Shown here: positions 10,857-21,813 of the stretch, piece after piece | Position numbering within the stretch: the first letter of the stretch is position 1 | Layout of the letters: every line of letters starts with the position of its first letter | Assembly: GCA_942159475.1 (NCBI GenBank) | Contig: OW804094.1 | Span: 16,737,708-16,801,707, forward strand | From: Sthenelais limicola | Taxonomy: Eukaryota > Annelida > Polychaeta > Phyllodocida > Sigalionidae | DNA: 64,000 bases | Direction: 5' to 3' | Translations under genes and position numbers: made by a program | The notes under the pieces: model-generated | Told to the model about the DNA's origin: nothing | Databases searched by the model: none | Seen by the model: the letters and a program-made list of their open reading frames with translations, nothing else

Positions 10857-11027
10857 ATTGGCACAGTGCTAGTGTTGGTCCCTAATGGAGCCCATAGGCT
10901 TTATTACGATTACTAGCTAAAAGTGCCAGGAAATGGAAAAGCTTGGTTCGCCAGTTGTGCAAGGGCAGGGGGTATTAGATGCTGGATTGAGAACCTGCAA
11001 TTGTATAGCCTATATAGCTTTTGTGAT

Positions 11028-11120
11028 GGCTGTGGTGGTGGTGGTGGCTGTGGTGGTGGTGGTGGTGGTGGTGGCTGTGGTGGTGGTGGCTGTGGTGGTG
11101 ATGGGGGTAGTGGTGGTGGG
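11028..11120. repeat. (TGG)n/(TGGCTG)n triplet repeat
   Basis: Nearly pure GGT/GGC triplets. The open frames over it read poly-Gly/Cys, poly-Val or poly-His and are artefacts of the repeat. Confidence 0.95.
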
Positions 11121-11353
11121 TCAGATCACCGGAAAATGTACAATTGGCAGCTCTACACATTCATGAAATTCTGCTAAATTAGGCTAGAAAATGATAAATA
11201 CCAGGTATATCTGAGTATATTTGACATCGAGTTGTTTCAAAGGATGTGTTTGTTTATGTTGAATTGTGTTCTGAGTCTCATTTCTGTATTCAATTTGGGT
11301 TATTTGGGACGGTTTCTGAATGTGAAATGTGCATTTTCTGGAGATTTCGCCTT
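11118..11353 (+). mobile_element. Family A element
   Basis: Starts at the edge of the TGG repeat; the right end is altered to GGAGATTTCGCC. Confidence 0.87.
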
Positions 11354-11976
11354 GGTGGTGGTAATGGGGGAGGTGGTGGTTTGTGATTGTGATAGAAACT
11401 ATGAAGGTTTTGGTTGGGGTGCCTTTGTTAAGATGTAGTGAAGGTGGTTAACGTTGCGTAGGTTGAGGCGGGGGTAGGGTTATGGTGGGGAAGACGTAGT
11501 AAAGCTGTATAGGTTTACATACAATTTTGGAATCTCCATATGTACTTGTTTTCTATGGTACCCCAACTGGTAAAGTATACTTTATATATTTCATATTCCC
11601 TGCAAATAACAATGCTAAATATTCTTAATGTTGGCAATGATGGCCTGAGCCAGGTGCTTTTTCCCATAGAGACCAATGCTATTTTGTGGAAAATGTCACA
11701 AAAACGTCAAAATCTCAAAAAGCACAAGTCCCTAGGTGGGAACCTTTTAGGGAATGATCCCTCATGTGTCCCACATCATATATCTAATAATTAGCTTTAC
11801 AATATTTTATTCCGGGTTCCATGCTAAAATGCCTGTACTAGTAAGGCAATTGTGCACATTAATGAAGGATTCAAGATGAAACTATATACAAGTCACCTGT
11901 CCCAATTTGTCTCCACTAGCAATTCATGTGTGGCTACATAGTGGTGTCACCAAGTTTTCACAGCTTGAATAAAAAT
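11354..11976. other. Unassigned sequence
   Basis: G-rich at 11354-11490, AT-rich after. The open frame at 11540-11794 has no recognisable features. Confidence 0.4.
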
Positions 11977-12169
11977 ATTTCAGTCGCTCCAACAAGTAAA
12001 GCTACATGGAGGTTGAGTGACATCATAGCTTTCCATGCTTGTGATTGGTTGAAAAACCCCAAGTTGCTGGGTTTTATTTCACTGGCCGGACAGTGTGTGC
12101 CACATCAAACCTACTTGGGAGATGTCAGGTTAATGACCCAGTGTTGCTCACATTTTGAGCGACTGGAAT
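11977..12169. mobile_element. Family P: possible short inverted-repeat element
   Basis: ATTTCAGTCGCTC at the left and GAGCGACTGGAAT at the right are inverted. AAAAT lies just outside on both sides. Seen once only. Confidence 0.45.
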
Positions 12170-12264
12170 GAAAATGTTTAATCTAGTTGATCAAATTGTG
12201 TCACCTGTGACCAATCGCCAAGGTAACTAGAGTAGAGCTGTTGCTAGAAGACATTCTTATTTTG

Positions 12265-12393
12265 GGAATCCACACAGCAGCTAAGGTGGGCAACACAACG
12301 AGTGACAGAGAACGACCGACAACTTGGGCGACTTGGGTGAAAAACATGAGCGACTGATGGGCGACTTGGCCCTGAATTTGCTGTGTGGATTCC
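12265..12393. mobile_element. Family J: short inverted-repeat element
   Basis: GGAATCCACACAGCA and TGCTGTGTGGATTCC bound 129 bp containing repeated GGGCGACTTGG. This looks like a small MITE. Open frames on the minus strand over it are not convincing. Confidence 0.6.
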
Positions 12394-12688
12394 TGGCTTA
12401 GGGTGTTTATAGCTCCATGACCATTCATTACAATGACTGCAGAGTGGGGATGGTGTGCTGTGGATAGCGGTAGTGGAGGTTTGGCAGCGATGGTGTCGGA
12501 GGTATACTGGCGATGGTGGAGAACAGCAGTAGGTTCTCAGGGAGGCAGCCATTAGGGAAATGGTATGGCGCAAAAGATGGGACACCAGAAAAGAGGATGT
12601 GACGATAAATACAGAGTTAGAGTATCAGGAGGAAGGGAAAAACCTGAAGGTAATGAAATAAAGAGAGGATGGAGCTAACTCTTTATAT
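12394..12688. other. Unassigned GC-richer sequence
   Basis: GATGGTG-type short repeats; no splice-bounded frame that I could recognise. Confidence 0.35.
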
Positions 12689-13096
12689 GTGATGTGTTCC
12701 AGGTAAATGAGTCACAAGTCGCAAAATGGATATTTTCCAAAGTGATTTATTCACCAGATCTCTTTGGTTAAATGTTCTGGCTTTTGGAGGGTATAGCGCC
12801 TTAAGTTATATGAATGTATGTACCAAATCTCAAGACAGGTTATTAATTATTTCCCTGTGTTCCGAAGTTCATCCTATGAAGTTCATTTTTTTACTTTACT
12901 CGTAATTGCCTACCTAGAAATATTGCAAACTTTTTTTTCAGACATAAATACATCAAACATAAAATATAGAAGATATTTCTTAGATGTCCTTCATGTTTAC
13001 CATAATTGGAATCAGCTTGATCTCATCTTTTCAAATATGATGATATCTCAAAATCCATTTTTTTCGACTTGTGACTCATTTCCCTGAACGCACCAC
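12689..13096. mobile_element. Family B element, complete
   Basis: 408 bp; flanks ATAT/ATAT. Confidence 0.93.
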
Positions 13097-13481
13097 ATAT
13101 ATTAGTGTACTCTCCTTGAATTAACCTCCGTGGTTATACAGCAAAAACCACGAGGAGGGCCATCCATCAGGGGAATCCCCGCCCCCTCCTCTGCCTGGGC
13201 ACAATGTTTATATTCGCTTTTTGAGCGATAATAGAATACGAATGAGTCCTGAGTTGAAAAGGTGGTATTCGCCCATAGAAACCAGTTATCGGTCATCTAT
13301 CTATCCATATCTGATACTAAAGGACATTCCCCCATCCATAGAAAATGCTAATATCTCGAGATTGCTTTTGATTGGTCGAGACAGACCTATTCCCAGCATC
13401 CTATGTCTCATATATACACCGGAAACGTGACGTATGACCTAGTTCCTATCTGATGTGTCCTCCTCAGCGCGTTTTATGTGT
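13097..13481. other. Unassigned sequence
   Basis: Open frames on both strands (13102-13430) show no domain or splice signals I trust. Confidence 0.35.
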
Positions 13482-13706
13482 GGGTCATATTTTCAGAAAA
13501 TGCACAATCAGCAGCTCTACAAATTTGGAAACTTTCAAATTTAGACTGACAAATTATGAACAATGGGAGTATCTCTGGCGTTGTGTTGATAAAACATGTC
13601 TCTGTCACTGCATTAAACCGTATTTTGAACGTCACCTTTCTCTTAAATTAGGGTCATTTGAAAGGATTGATAAAGATGAATTGTACGTTTTCTGAAATTC
13701 CGACCC
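13482..13706 (+). mobile_element. Family A element
   Basis: 225 bp, with a small internal deletion after AACTTTC. Confidence 0.88.
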
Positions 13707-13819
13707 GTTTAGCCTTGGCTTGGTGTTCAAAAGCAGTCAACTACTTCTGTTTATTACTACATCCGGTTTTGAATAGCTTCTGCACACAAGGTATAGGGCC
13801 TTGAGATAAAGATGTATAA

Positions 13820-14055
13820 GGGTCAGATTTTCAGAAAATGTACAATTCAAATTGGCCAATCTTCTTAAATAACCCAAATTTCAGACACAAAGATGGTTCA
13901 AAATACAGTTCAACCTAACCAAAAGAGATTGCCAAAATCAATGCAATGCTGAATATACTCGAATTTACCTAGTATTGACCAAATTGCAGCCTAATTTGGC
14001 AGAATTTACTAAATGTGTACAGCTGTCAATTGTACATTTTCTGAAAATCTGACCC
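13820..14055 (-). mobile_element. Family A element, complete
   Basis: Flanks ATAA/ATAA. Confidence 0.92.
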
Positions 14056-14296
14056 ATAAGGCCATGGATTCCTTTTGAAGATCATGTTACTCTGTGAAGA
14101 ATAGATAATTACCTTACCAAAGGATCAGGAGGAGAGTGGGAGAGAAGTAAACTCCTCTTATAAATCCTAATTTTCTATTTTTAGGAGAAATATTATTGAT
14201 ACAAGAATGTATTCCTCTTCTCAGTTCAACCGTTGAGTTTACTTGGTTACTAGAGTATGATGAGCTTTTTTTATTAACCAGCATATATGTGAGCAT

Positions 14297-14376
14297 GGGT
14301 CAGATTTTTAGAAAATGTACAATTGGCAGCTGTACACATCGAGTAAATTTTTTCAAAATTAAGCTGCAATTTGATG
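14297..14376 (+). mobile_element. Family A fragment (left part)
   Basis: First ~80 bp only. Confidence 0.75.
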
Positions 14377-14463
14377 AAGTACACTCACTTGTCTGCCTGT
14401 AACATTGCCTGCAACCGCAGTTTCCAGTATCTGAGACATGCATTGTTTGTGTATTGAACGAAT

Positions 14464-14872
14464 GTGATGTGTTTCAGGAAAGTGAGTCACAACTCACACA
14501 AAAAGGGTTTTGAGATATCATCATATTTGAAAAGATGAAATGAAGCGGATTCCAACGATAGTAAAAACATTAAGGTCATCTAAGAAGTGTTTCTATGTTT
14601 TATATGTGATATACTTAAGTTTGACAAAAAGTTTGCAATATTTCTGGGTGGAAGATTACTAGTTAAGTAAGTAAATATACTCCATGGGATGACCTTAGAA
14701 ACGCATGAATATATTTGACACATTGTCCTCACATTTGGTACATGTATTCATGCGCCCTCGAGGGCTTGATACCCCAAACACGTAAACACTCCAAGAAAGG
14801 GATCCCGTGGATAAATGACTTTGAAAAATACAAATTGTGCGACTTGTGGCTCATTTTCCTGGGACAAATGAC
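14464..14872. mobile_element. Family B element, complete
   Basis: 409 bp; flanks GAAT/AAAT. An overlapping 99-residue open frame is a by-product. Confidence 0.9.
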
Positions 14873-15127
14873 AAATGTGAGAGCTGCAGTGTTAGTGTAT
14901 ACAACAAATAGGACATGGAATGACAGGTCAGCGGACAGATGTTGTGCCTGTATTTACCATGGCATACAGGGAGGTCAATTAGACCTGATGCCAGATGTCA
15001 ACCACATATCATGACATCAACATGACATGAACAACCACTCAGCTACAAGTGTACCACAGCTAGGCTAGGGTATGGGTCGCGTCTGTAGAACTGAGAGGCT
15101 CGTATTGCCTTTTATTGCATCTCTATT

Positions 15128-15299
15128 GTGAAGTGTTAAAGGGAAATGGGTGACAAGTCGCACAAAAAAAGAATTTTGTGATACTATCATATTTTGAAAA
15201 GATGAGAACATAATCAGCTTGATCTCCTCTTTTCAAATATAGTGATATCTCAAAATCCATATTTTGCGACTTATGACTCATTTTCCTAAAACGAATCAC
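15128..15299. mobile_element. Family B internally deleted (fold-back) copy
   Basis: Only the two ends remain (172 bp). Each keeps the GACTTGTGACTCATTT-type terminus plus a TTTCAAATAT/ATATTTTGAAA block. Confidence 0.8.
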
Positions 15300-15791
15300 A
15301 TTTGTGATTCTAACAGAGCATCTTATGATTCAGCTAGTTTGCTACAGTTACTACCATTTTTTTTTTTTTTAAACATATTTTTATTTCGATAAACAATTCT
15401 ACATAAGCAGTACGTTTCAAGTTATCGAAATTGGAACATGCAATAACAATATCAGAATATTTAAGTGACCACCGAAGAGAAGAGATAATTACAATTACAC
15501 ACTACGAAGTTTGTATACCAATAAATTTGCATAATGTTACATTTTTTTGTGTTTTTCTTTTACCATTGGCATTGCGTTTTGGCTGCCTTTTCACTTACTG
15601 ACATAAATACTAGTTGTGAGAATTATTTCATGCAATGCTTCAAGAGTAGGCAAAGCTGCAGTGAAGCCGGCTCTTCCAAATATAGAAAAAAATACTCCAA
15701 GAGCGTCATAATAGATGAAGGATTCCATAAGAATCTGCCAGGTGATATTGCTATAGACATTTACCAAAGAAAGACTAGGATAGCACTACAT
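15300..15791. other. Unassigned sequence with T-rich run
   Basis: Starting near 15357 is a 15-T run followed by TTTTTATTTCG. On the minus strand this reads as an AATAAA-like signal and poly-A, so it may be a retroposed 3' end. The parent gene is not identified. Confidence 0.35.
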
Positions 15792-16011
15792 GGGTCAAGT
15801 CTTCAGAAAATGCACAATTGGCCTCCTCAAATAACCACAATTTAAGACGAAAATCAGGTTCAAAATACAGTTCAACATAACCAGACAGATTTATAAAATG
15901 AATACAATACAGAATACAGACAGATATTTATCTTTTTTCACTCTAATCCAGCAGAATTTGAGAGATATGTAGAAGTGTAGATTGTGCATTTTCTGAAGAC
16001 TTGATGGACCC
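15792..16011 (-). mobile_element. Family A element
   Basis: 220 bp; right end altered to GAAGACTTGATGGACCC. Confidence 0.87.
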
Positions 16012-16024
16012 TGCTGGTAACGTT

Positions 16025-16260
16025 GGGTCCGATTCTCAGAAAATGCACAATCTACACTTCTACACATCTCTCAAATCCTGCTGAATTAGAGTGAAAATTG
16101 TTAAATACTAGGTATATCTGAGTGTATTCTGTATTGTCTTCAAACAATAAATATGTCTGGTTGTGTTGAACTGTATTTTGAAACTGATTCTCGACTTAAA
16201 TTTGGGTTATTTGTCGGGGATTGGTGAAGGCCAATTGTACATTTTCTGAAGACTTGACCC
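16025..16260 (+). mobile_element. Family A element, complete
   Basis: 236 bp, head-to-head with the previous copy. TAACGTT is present on both sides (7 bp, longer than the usual 4). Confidence 0.9.
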
Positions 16261-16336
16261 TAACGTTGGTTTTACCACACATGACTCAGTCATTCCTTTA
16301 CAAATTCCAGTTCCTACACCTCCCTGAAAAGAACAA

Positions 16337-16571
16337 GGGTCAGATTTTCAGAAAATGAACAATTTCCCTTCACCTATCGTCTCAAATAACCCAAATTTCA
16401 GCCGAAAATAAAGTTCAAAATACAGTTCAACCTAACCAAACAGATTGCTAGAATCAATGCAATGCCGAATATACTCGAATTTACCTAGTATTGACCAAAT
16501 TGCAGCCTAATTTAGCAGAATTTCCTAAATGTGTACCGCTGCCAATTGTACATTTTCTGAAAATCTGACCC
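16337..16571 (-). mobile_element. Family A element, complete
   Basis: 235 bp; flanks ACAA/ACAA. Confidence 0.92.
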
Positions 16572-16794
16572 ACAAAGCTTCCCACACTAGAGCCAGAGAT
16601 ATTCCAACTATATCACACAGATACATAATGCTCCCATTCCTATCTGAGATGATAACAGCAGGGTATTATAAAAGCCATATCACCCAGAGGAAGTACGTCA
16701 TGACCGACCTTTGCACAGTTCCTATGGTTACCACGCCTGTAACTATGGTGACAATGGTATGGGGCAAGCTACCACCTACTCCTCCTACCCACAT

Positions 16795-16866
16795 ATGTGC
16801 ACTCCTGGAACATGTGGCTCTTTAGAAATACATGCACTCTTGGAACATGTGGCTCTGTAGAAAGAA
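16795..16866. repeat. 33-bp tandem duplication
   Basis: GGAACATGTGGCTCT occurs twice 38 bp apart; the second copy supplies the target of the SINE that follows. Confidence 0.7.
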
Positions 16867-17070
16867 GGTCCTGGGTAAGACCTTAAAGTGCCTGGTCCTG
16901 GGTAAGACCATAAAGTGCCTTTCTGTCTCTTTTCTCCGTCTCTCTCTCCCTTTATCTCTATCACTATTTCCTGGGTATGATCATAAACTGCCTCCCTCTC
17001 AGCTCTCCCGCCCTTGATATAACCTTCAATGTGTTGATAAGGGCGTAAAGCAACCAATCTCACTCACTCA
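16867..17070 (+). mobile_element. Family C SINE, complete
   Basis: Reference description. Starts GGTCCTGGGTAAGACC and continues with an AAAGTGCCTTTCTGTCTC / TCTCTCTCCC pyrimidine stretch. A CCTGGGTATGATCATAAACT block and CTCTCCCGCCCTTGATATAA follow. The 3' end is GGGCGTAAAGCAACCAATCT plus (CACT)n. A perfect 14-bp duplication CTCTGTAGAAAGAA flanks it (16853-16866 and 17071-17084), which is the mark of target-primed retroposition. No convincing tRNA promoter boxes are seen, so the head class is open. Confidence 0.85.
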
Positions 17071-17084
17071 CTCTGTAGAAAGAA

Positions 17085-17752
17085 TCTTGCCAGTTGCTTA
17101 AAAATAAGCTGCAATAATAATGTGTATACTATTTGAAGATTAGATACATGTTCATAACTGGAAAGGCAATATTTTTGGGATCCAAAACATTTCTAGAACC
17201 ATTAATTTATTGTCCTTTCTGGGAAATTAGTTTCTGGTTTTAGGTTTGAAGTTTGAATTATAGTAAACTTCATATCCCATTTACTAACAGAAAGTTATAG
17301 ATCCGAAAAGAAGGAATTATCAAGATATATACTGAATACAGGTTTTCAGAGTATGACTTCATATTTACTCTTGTTAAGGCCAACAGAAATAGGAATCTTT
17401 CTGATGTATCCCGCCCCCCTGTCACCCCTACCTAGAAAAACCTTCCCATTAAAAAGGGACTCTTTGGACGAATCGTGGCCCCATGTGAAAACAATTTTCG
17501 CCTCAAATAAACACAAGCTTGGTTCCGCCACCCAACACTCAGGTCTAAGGAATCATAGTATCCACAAACACCCATCTAACTCACTTTTCTCCTTTAATTC
17601 GATTTTAGCCTCTTTAATTCGTTCACTAACTGAAAAAGAATGACATCAATAACTTAATGTGCGAGTTTAAAAGAAATCCGAGCCCCAGATGTGGAGATAA
17701 GTAAAATAAAAAAATAAAATGACTCGAAAATGAGACAAATGTAAAAACGTTT
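17085..17752. other. Unassigned sequence
   Basis: Open frames 17346-17643 on both strands have no recognisable features. Confidence 0.35.
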
Positions 17753-17824
17753 TCTGGTCTGGGACTTGATCTCACAATGTCCCATTAGGAAGTCCAATGC
17801 CTTACCACTGAATAGGCAAGCATG
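17753..17824 (-). pseudogene. tRNA-like sequence (tRNA pseudogene or SINE head)
   Basis: On the minus strand TTCAGTGGTAAGGC resembles a tRNA D-arm/A box. TTGGACTTCCTAATG follows at anticodon-arm distance, and AGATCAAGTCC matches about 7 of 11 positions of the GGTTCGANTCC B box. A 7-nt anticodon loop with U33 and a clean 5-bp stem cannot be formed, so it is not a functional tRNA. Confidence 0.4.
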
Positions 17825-17901
17825 TAAATACTATCATGGTTTTGTATCACTAGCCACTGTGTATTAGGCCTGTTAGGCTTCTAAAGGCTAATAGGTATAG
17901 G

Positions 17902-18085
17902 AGTGAGTGAGATTGGTTGCTTTACGCCCTCATCAACACTTTGAAGTGTTATATCAAGGGCGGGAGAGCTCAGAGGGAGGCAGTTTATGATCATACCCAG
18001 GAAATAGAGATAGAGAAGAAGGGAGGGAGAGACAGAGAAAAGAGACAGAAAGGCACTTTAAGGTCTTACCCAAGACCAGACACTT
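17902..18085 (-). mobile_element. Family C SINE, complete
   Basis: Reverse copy, flanked by a perfect 13-bp duplication TAATAGGTATAGG (17889-17901 and 18086-18098). Confidence 0.87.
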
Positions 18086-19440
18086 TAATAGGTATAGGCT
18101 TAATATGACTTAAGCGTAGTAGAAACTTGTTAAATTTTGTTCTTATTGTAGCCGTTTCCAAGAGTAGTAGTAGTTTCTGTTACAGTAGTAGAATGGAGAC
18201 GAAGTCACAGTAATTAATAAGACTGTAAAATGGGCACCGTATAAAACTTCCCTGAGGGATAGTGCGTTTTTTTCTAAAAATTATTTAAATATTGTCTATT
18301 GGCCCGAAATGAAATAACAAAAAAAATTACCGCAAAGCATAAATTATGTACCATATTTGAATTACCCAGTAATTCGAATAAATGGTTTCTGTCATATATT
18401 GTGTTTTATCACATTAAAATGTTTAATATCATCACAATCTAGTACCGCACACTATCTGGAATCAAATTCAAATTCAAATTCAAATTCAAATTCAAAAATC
18501 GTTTTATGACTGTTGTTACAATGCGGTTGCTCTGCATCTACAATTTAGGTCTTCCAGAGGATGCCGCTTTTACGGACTTGAATCTTAAAAGTAACATGAA
18601 GGTGGCAGAAATTGGTTTTAGAAAAGCTTGAATCCCCTCCTTTTCTCTCCCCTTCTGCACCATCTCTGAAACATTCCTGAGGTACTACTAGGTGTGTAAG
18701 AAAATATTGTGACTCATGTCAATTTATTTCTTAAGGTGTGCCATCTGTGCTCCTTCTTTTCCACCACCCTGGCAGAGTGTAAAAATAGTACACGCACACA
18801 AGGAGTAAATCTGGATCATCATAACTCATCTACTGCTTTGCGTGTACCACAGTTATTTCTCTTGTGAACCGGAGCAACTTTAGTACAGGTCTGTTAACAA
18901 AGAGGGGAGGATTGTACCTGCCGGATCCGGTAGCTTGGTTAATGCAGCGGAGTGGCAATGTGTAGAAACACAGGAATATACATGAAAATACGTGGTTGTT
19001 ATCAATACACAAATGGTTTCTGTAAAACAAAAGTATTCTCTCGTTGATGATGTTTAATGTACATCTTACTCTGATAACATACTGTCACCTGTTATCTCTT
19101 AAGACACCACACGGTCATCGTGATTTTTTTATTTATTTATTATCTTTTAGACTGCACTAACACTCCACAATCACGTCTGAGTGGCACAGTGAAGTCAATT
19201 GCATAATATAACATAATAACTATCGAAATTCAGCTTTCATACATAACTAGAAAAAACAATTAACTCATAGAAGAGGATTGTATATAATGTAAATAGGTTT
19301 TGTACTTATCAACTGAACAATATGGATTATAAATGTAAATGGATATTCGAAAAGCTTGGCCTGGCAGAACCGACCCCGAAAAGGGGAGTCGGTAACCAAG
19401 TTGAAATAAAATCTTTAAAAAAAAAATGCGGGGAATTGAA
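18086..19440. other. Unassigned AT-rich sequence
   Basis: The only clear structure is a 6-bp microsatellite (AATTCA)n at 18464-18497, possibly the tail of a minus-strand retroposon. Confidence 0.45.
18464..18497. repeat. (AATTCA)n microsatellite
   Basis: Five to six units, followed by AAAAATCGTTTTATGACTG. Confidence 0.9.
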
Positions 19441-19444
19441 AAAT

Positions 19445-19525
19445 ACCGATCCATGAGTTCTGTAGGGAAAGACCTGTTATAGAGAGAGGGGCTGAAAACA
19501 TCCTGGTAGAGATTGTTCTCGACCA
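19445..19525. repeat. Segmental direct repeat, left copy
   Basis: CCATGAGTTCTGTAGGGAAA through GACCAG; repeated at 19785-19874. Confidence 0.85.
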
Positions 19526-19780
19526 GGGTGAAATCGCCAGAAAATGTACAATTCACCTTCAGCATTCCTCTCAAATAACCCAGATTTCAGACGAAAATAA
19601 AGTTCAAAATACATTTGAACCTAACCAGACAGATTGCTAGAATCAATGCAATGCCGAATATACTCGAATTAACCTAGTATCGACCACATTGCAGGGTAAT
19701 TTAGCCAAATGTAGGGTAATTTAGCCAAATTTACTAATTGTGTACAGCTGTGAATTGTACATCTTCTGAAAATCTGACCC
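19526..19780 (-). mobile_element. Family A element
   Basis: 255 bp. It is longer than usual because TAGGGTAATTTAGCCAAAT is tandemly doubled near 19693-19730. Confidence 0.88.
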
Positions 19781-19784
19781 AATA

Positions 19785-19874
19785 TCAATCCATGAGTTCT
19801 GTAGGGAAAGACCTGTTACATGGGGGAGGGACTGAAAACATCCTGGCAGAGATTGGCATTGTTCTCAACCAGGC
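19785..19874. repeat. Segmental direct repeat, right copy
   Basis: Matches 19445-19525 with small indels. A family A copy follows each repeat. Confidence 0.85.
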
Positions 19875-19880
19875 ATAGTT

Positions 19881-20033
19881 GGGAGAAGTCACCAGAAAAT
19901 GTACAATTCACCTCCACTAATTCTTTTAAATAACCCCAATTTCAGACGAAAATAAAGTTCGAAATACAGTTCAACCTAACCAAACCGATTGCTAGAATCA
20001 ATATAATGCCGAATATACTCGAATTTACCCTGT
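19881..20033 (-). mobile_element. Family A element, truncated right
   Basis: Left ~150 bp, ending at CGAATTTACC. Confidence 0.82.
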
Positions 20034-20240
20034 AGGAGCTGGACAAATCTAGATCGCAGTACACTACACAGAACTTAGTAGAAGACCAACTAATGAAGCT
20101 GAACTAGAATCTTTATACAAAAATAGATCGTAGTATACTACCCAATAAGCTAGGGGAAAACATGCTAATGGAGTTCAAACAAACTCCCTGTAAAGTAGAA
20201 CAGGGCATTTGCATAGCCGCCATCTATACTAAGGTAGAAT

Positions 20241-20876
20241 AGGGGATTTGCATGCCGCCATTTTGAATCTTGATTCGCATGGAATTATAGGACTAATGGC
20301 ACAGTGTAAAATCTACAGAAATAGATGGAACCTAGCAAGGGGGAAGTCTGTACACTTGTTATTGACCGAGGGAGCGCAGGAAGTTAGAGGGCGTTAGCCC
20401 GAGATCTTCTGTGCTCCCGAGGTCACTAACAAGTGTACAGACTTCACCCGAGCTTTGTTCCATATTTATTACACCCCATTAATAAATAAAAAATATAAAT
20501 AATTAAAAATAAAAGAAGTAGTTTACGTTTTGGGTGGACCTACTTGTTGTATGTCCCCAGGGTGACATAACTCACATGTTATGCACCACTTTGACCAAGT
20601 GTGACATACAATGCTGAAGGTATAGGAAGCAACAGCACAGGGGTGTAATAAAACATGTTATGAGCATGGTACATTTATTGGTGCTCTAATATCAATGTGT
20701 ATGTGTTATAGATGTTTCCATAAAACCAGTACCTATCTTTCCCATCATGTATTTGATTTTCATAGATCATTTTACACAAGCTATGATATTGATGAAAACA
20801 TTCATGTCAGGTTTGAACTGAATCCATCCCAACATGCACTGTAACAGACGTGCGCAGTGGCACATGCACTCCCCCT
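20241..20876 (+). mobile_element. Family D element carrying an insertion
   Basis: Ends AGGGGATTTGCATGCCGCC and GCACATGCACTCCCCCT. It is interrupted after ATCTACAGAAA and resumes at ACATGTTATGAGCATGG. A partial duplicate of its start (GCATTTGCATAGCCGCCAT) lies just upstream at about 20207. Confidence 0.85.
20322..20651. mobile_element. Palindromic insertion inside family D
   Basis: About 330 bp. It starts with a hairpin of ~58-bp arms (20325-20463, shared GAAGTCTGTACACTTGTTA and ATGGAAC/GTTCCAT). The remainder is bounded by TTTATTACACCCC (20465) and GGGGTGTAATAAA (20640). No coding capacity. Family unknown. Confidence 0.7.
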
Positions 20877-20914
20877 ATACTCCCCCAGAGACCAGTGGGC
20901 GACCAGCTCTAGTA

Positions 20915-21377
20915 AGGTCAGATTTTCAGAAAATGTAAAATTCATCTTCACCAATTCTCTCAAATAACCCAAATTTCAGACGAAATTCAAGTTCAAAATA
21001 CAGTTCAACCTAACCAAACAGATTGCTAGAATCAATACAATACCGAATGTACCTAATATTGACCAACTTGCAGCCTAATGTAGATGATTTTATTAAATGG
21101 GTCAGATTTTCAGAAAATGTACAATTCACCTTTGCCAATCTTCTCAAATAACCCAAATTTCAGATTAAAATAAAGCTCAAAATACAGTTTAATTTAACCA
21201 AACAGACTGCTAGAATCAATGCAATGTTGAATATACTCGGATTTACCTACTTTGGCCAAATTGCAGCCTAATTTAGCAGAATTTGCTAAATGTGTAGAGC
21301 TGCCAAGTGTACATTTTCTGAAAATCTGACCCAAATATGTACAGCTGCTAATTGTACATTTTCTGAAAATCTGACCC
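20915..21377 (-). mobile_element. Family A element split by another family A copy
   Basis: Outer copy: 20915-21098 plus 21333-21377. It breaks inside the consensus TTTACTAAATGTGTACAGCTG at AAAT, which is duplicated. Confidence 0.9.
21099..21332 (-). mobile_element. Family A element nested in family A
   Basis: Complete copy (234 bp) with AAAT/AAAT flanks that belong to the outer element. Confidence 0.93.
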
Positions 21378-21653
21378 AATAGCTGAAACAGCCTTGTAAA
21401 GCAACAAGCTGCAATATTCCACTACACCATCCACAAAAGCTAGTCCATATCCAGCAATAAGACCTGTACTAGAAACAGCCCAGTAAAATATGGCGACAAT
21501 AAAATGGGGCGTGGATATGTGGACCTTATCCTACAGTTAGACTGAGCCATCATGTGACCACCATCTTATCCTTTGGGTTGGACCTCAATACCTCATGGGC
21601 TATATTGTCAACTGGCTTAAGAATGGGCCTGGATGAGTTATGGTGTAGGAAAG

Positions 21654-21780
21654 GGTTGGGGGTAGGGGGTACAGGGGGTACAGGGGGTACAGGGGGTACA
21701 AGGGGTACAGGGGGTACAGGGGGTACAGGGGGTACAGGGGGTACAGGGGGTACAGGGGGTACAGGGGGTACAGGGGGTCT
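21654..21780. repeat. 9-bp G-rich minisatellite (TACAGGGGG)n
   Basis: About 13 units. The Val-Pro-Pro and Gly-Gly-Thr open frames here are artefacts. Runs of 4-5 G every 9 bp could form G-quadruplexes. Confidence 0.95.
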
Positions 21781-21813
21781 GTGGTTGGTGTAATGTTTCA
21801 AATGAATATGACT

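Noticed and set aside
10923..11177. Gly/Cys-rich, poly-Val and poly-His frames
   Set aside because: Translations of the TGG triplet repeat on both strands.
12201..12585. Two overlapping minus-strand frames
   Set aside because: They cover the family J element and GATGGTG-type repeats; no recognisable domain.
21550..21801. Val-Pro-Pro and Gly-Gly-Thr proteins
   Set aside because: Translations of the 9-bp minisatellite.
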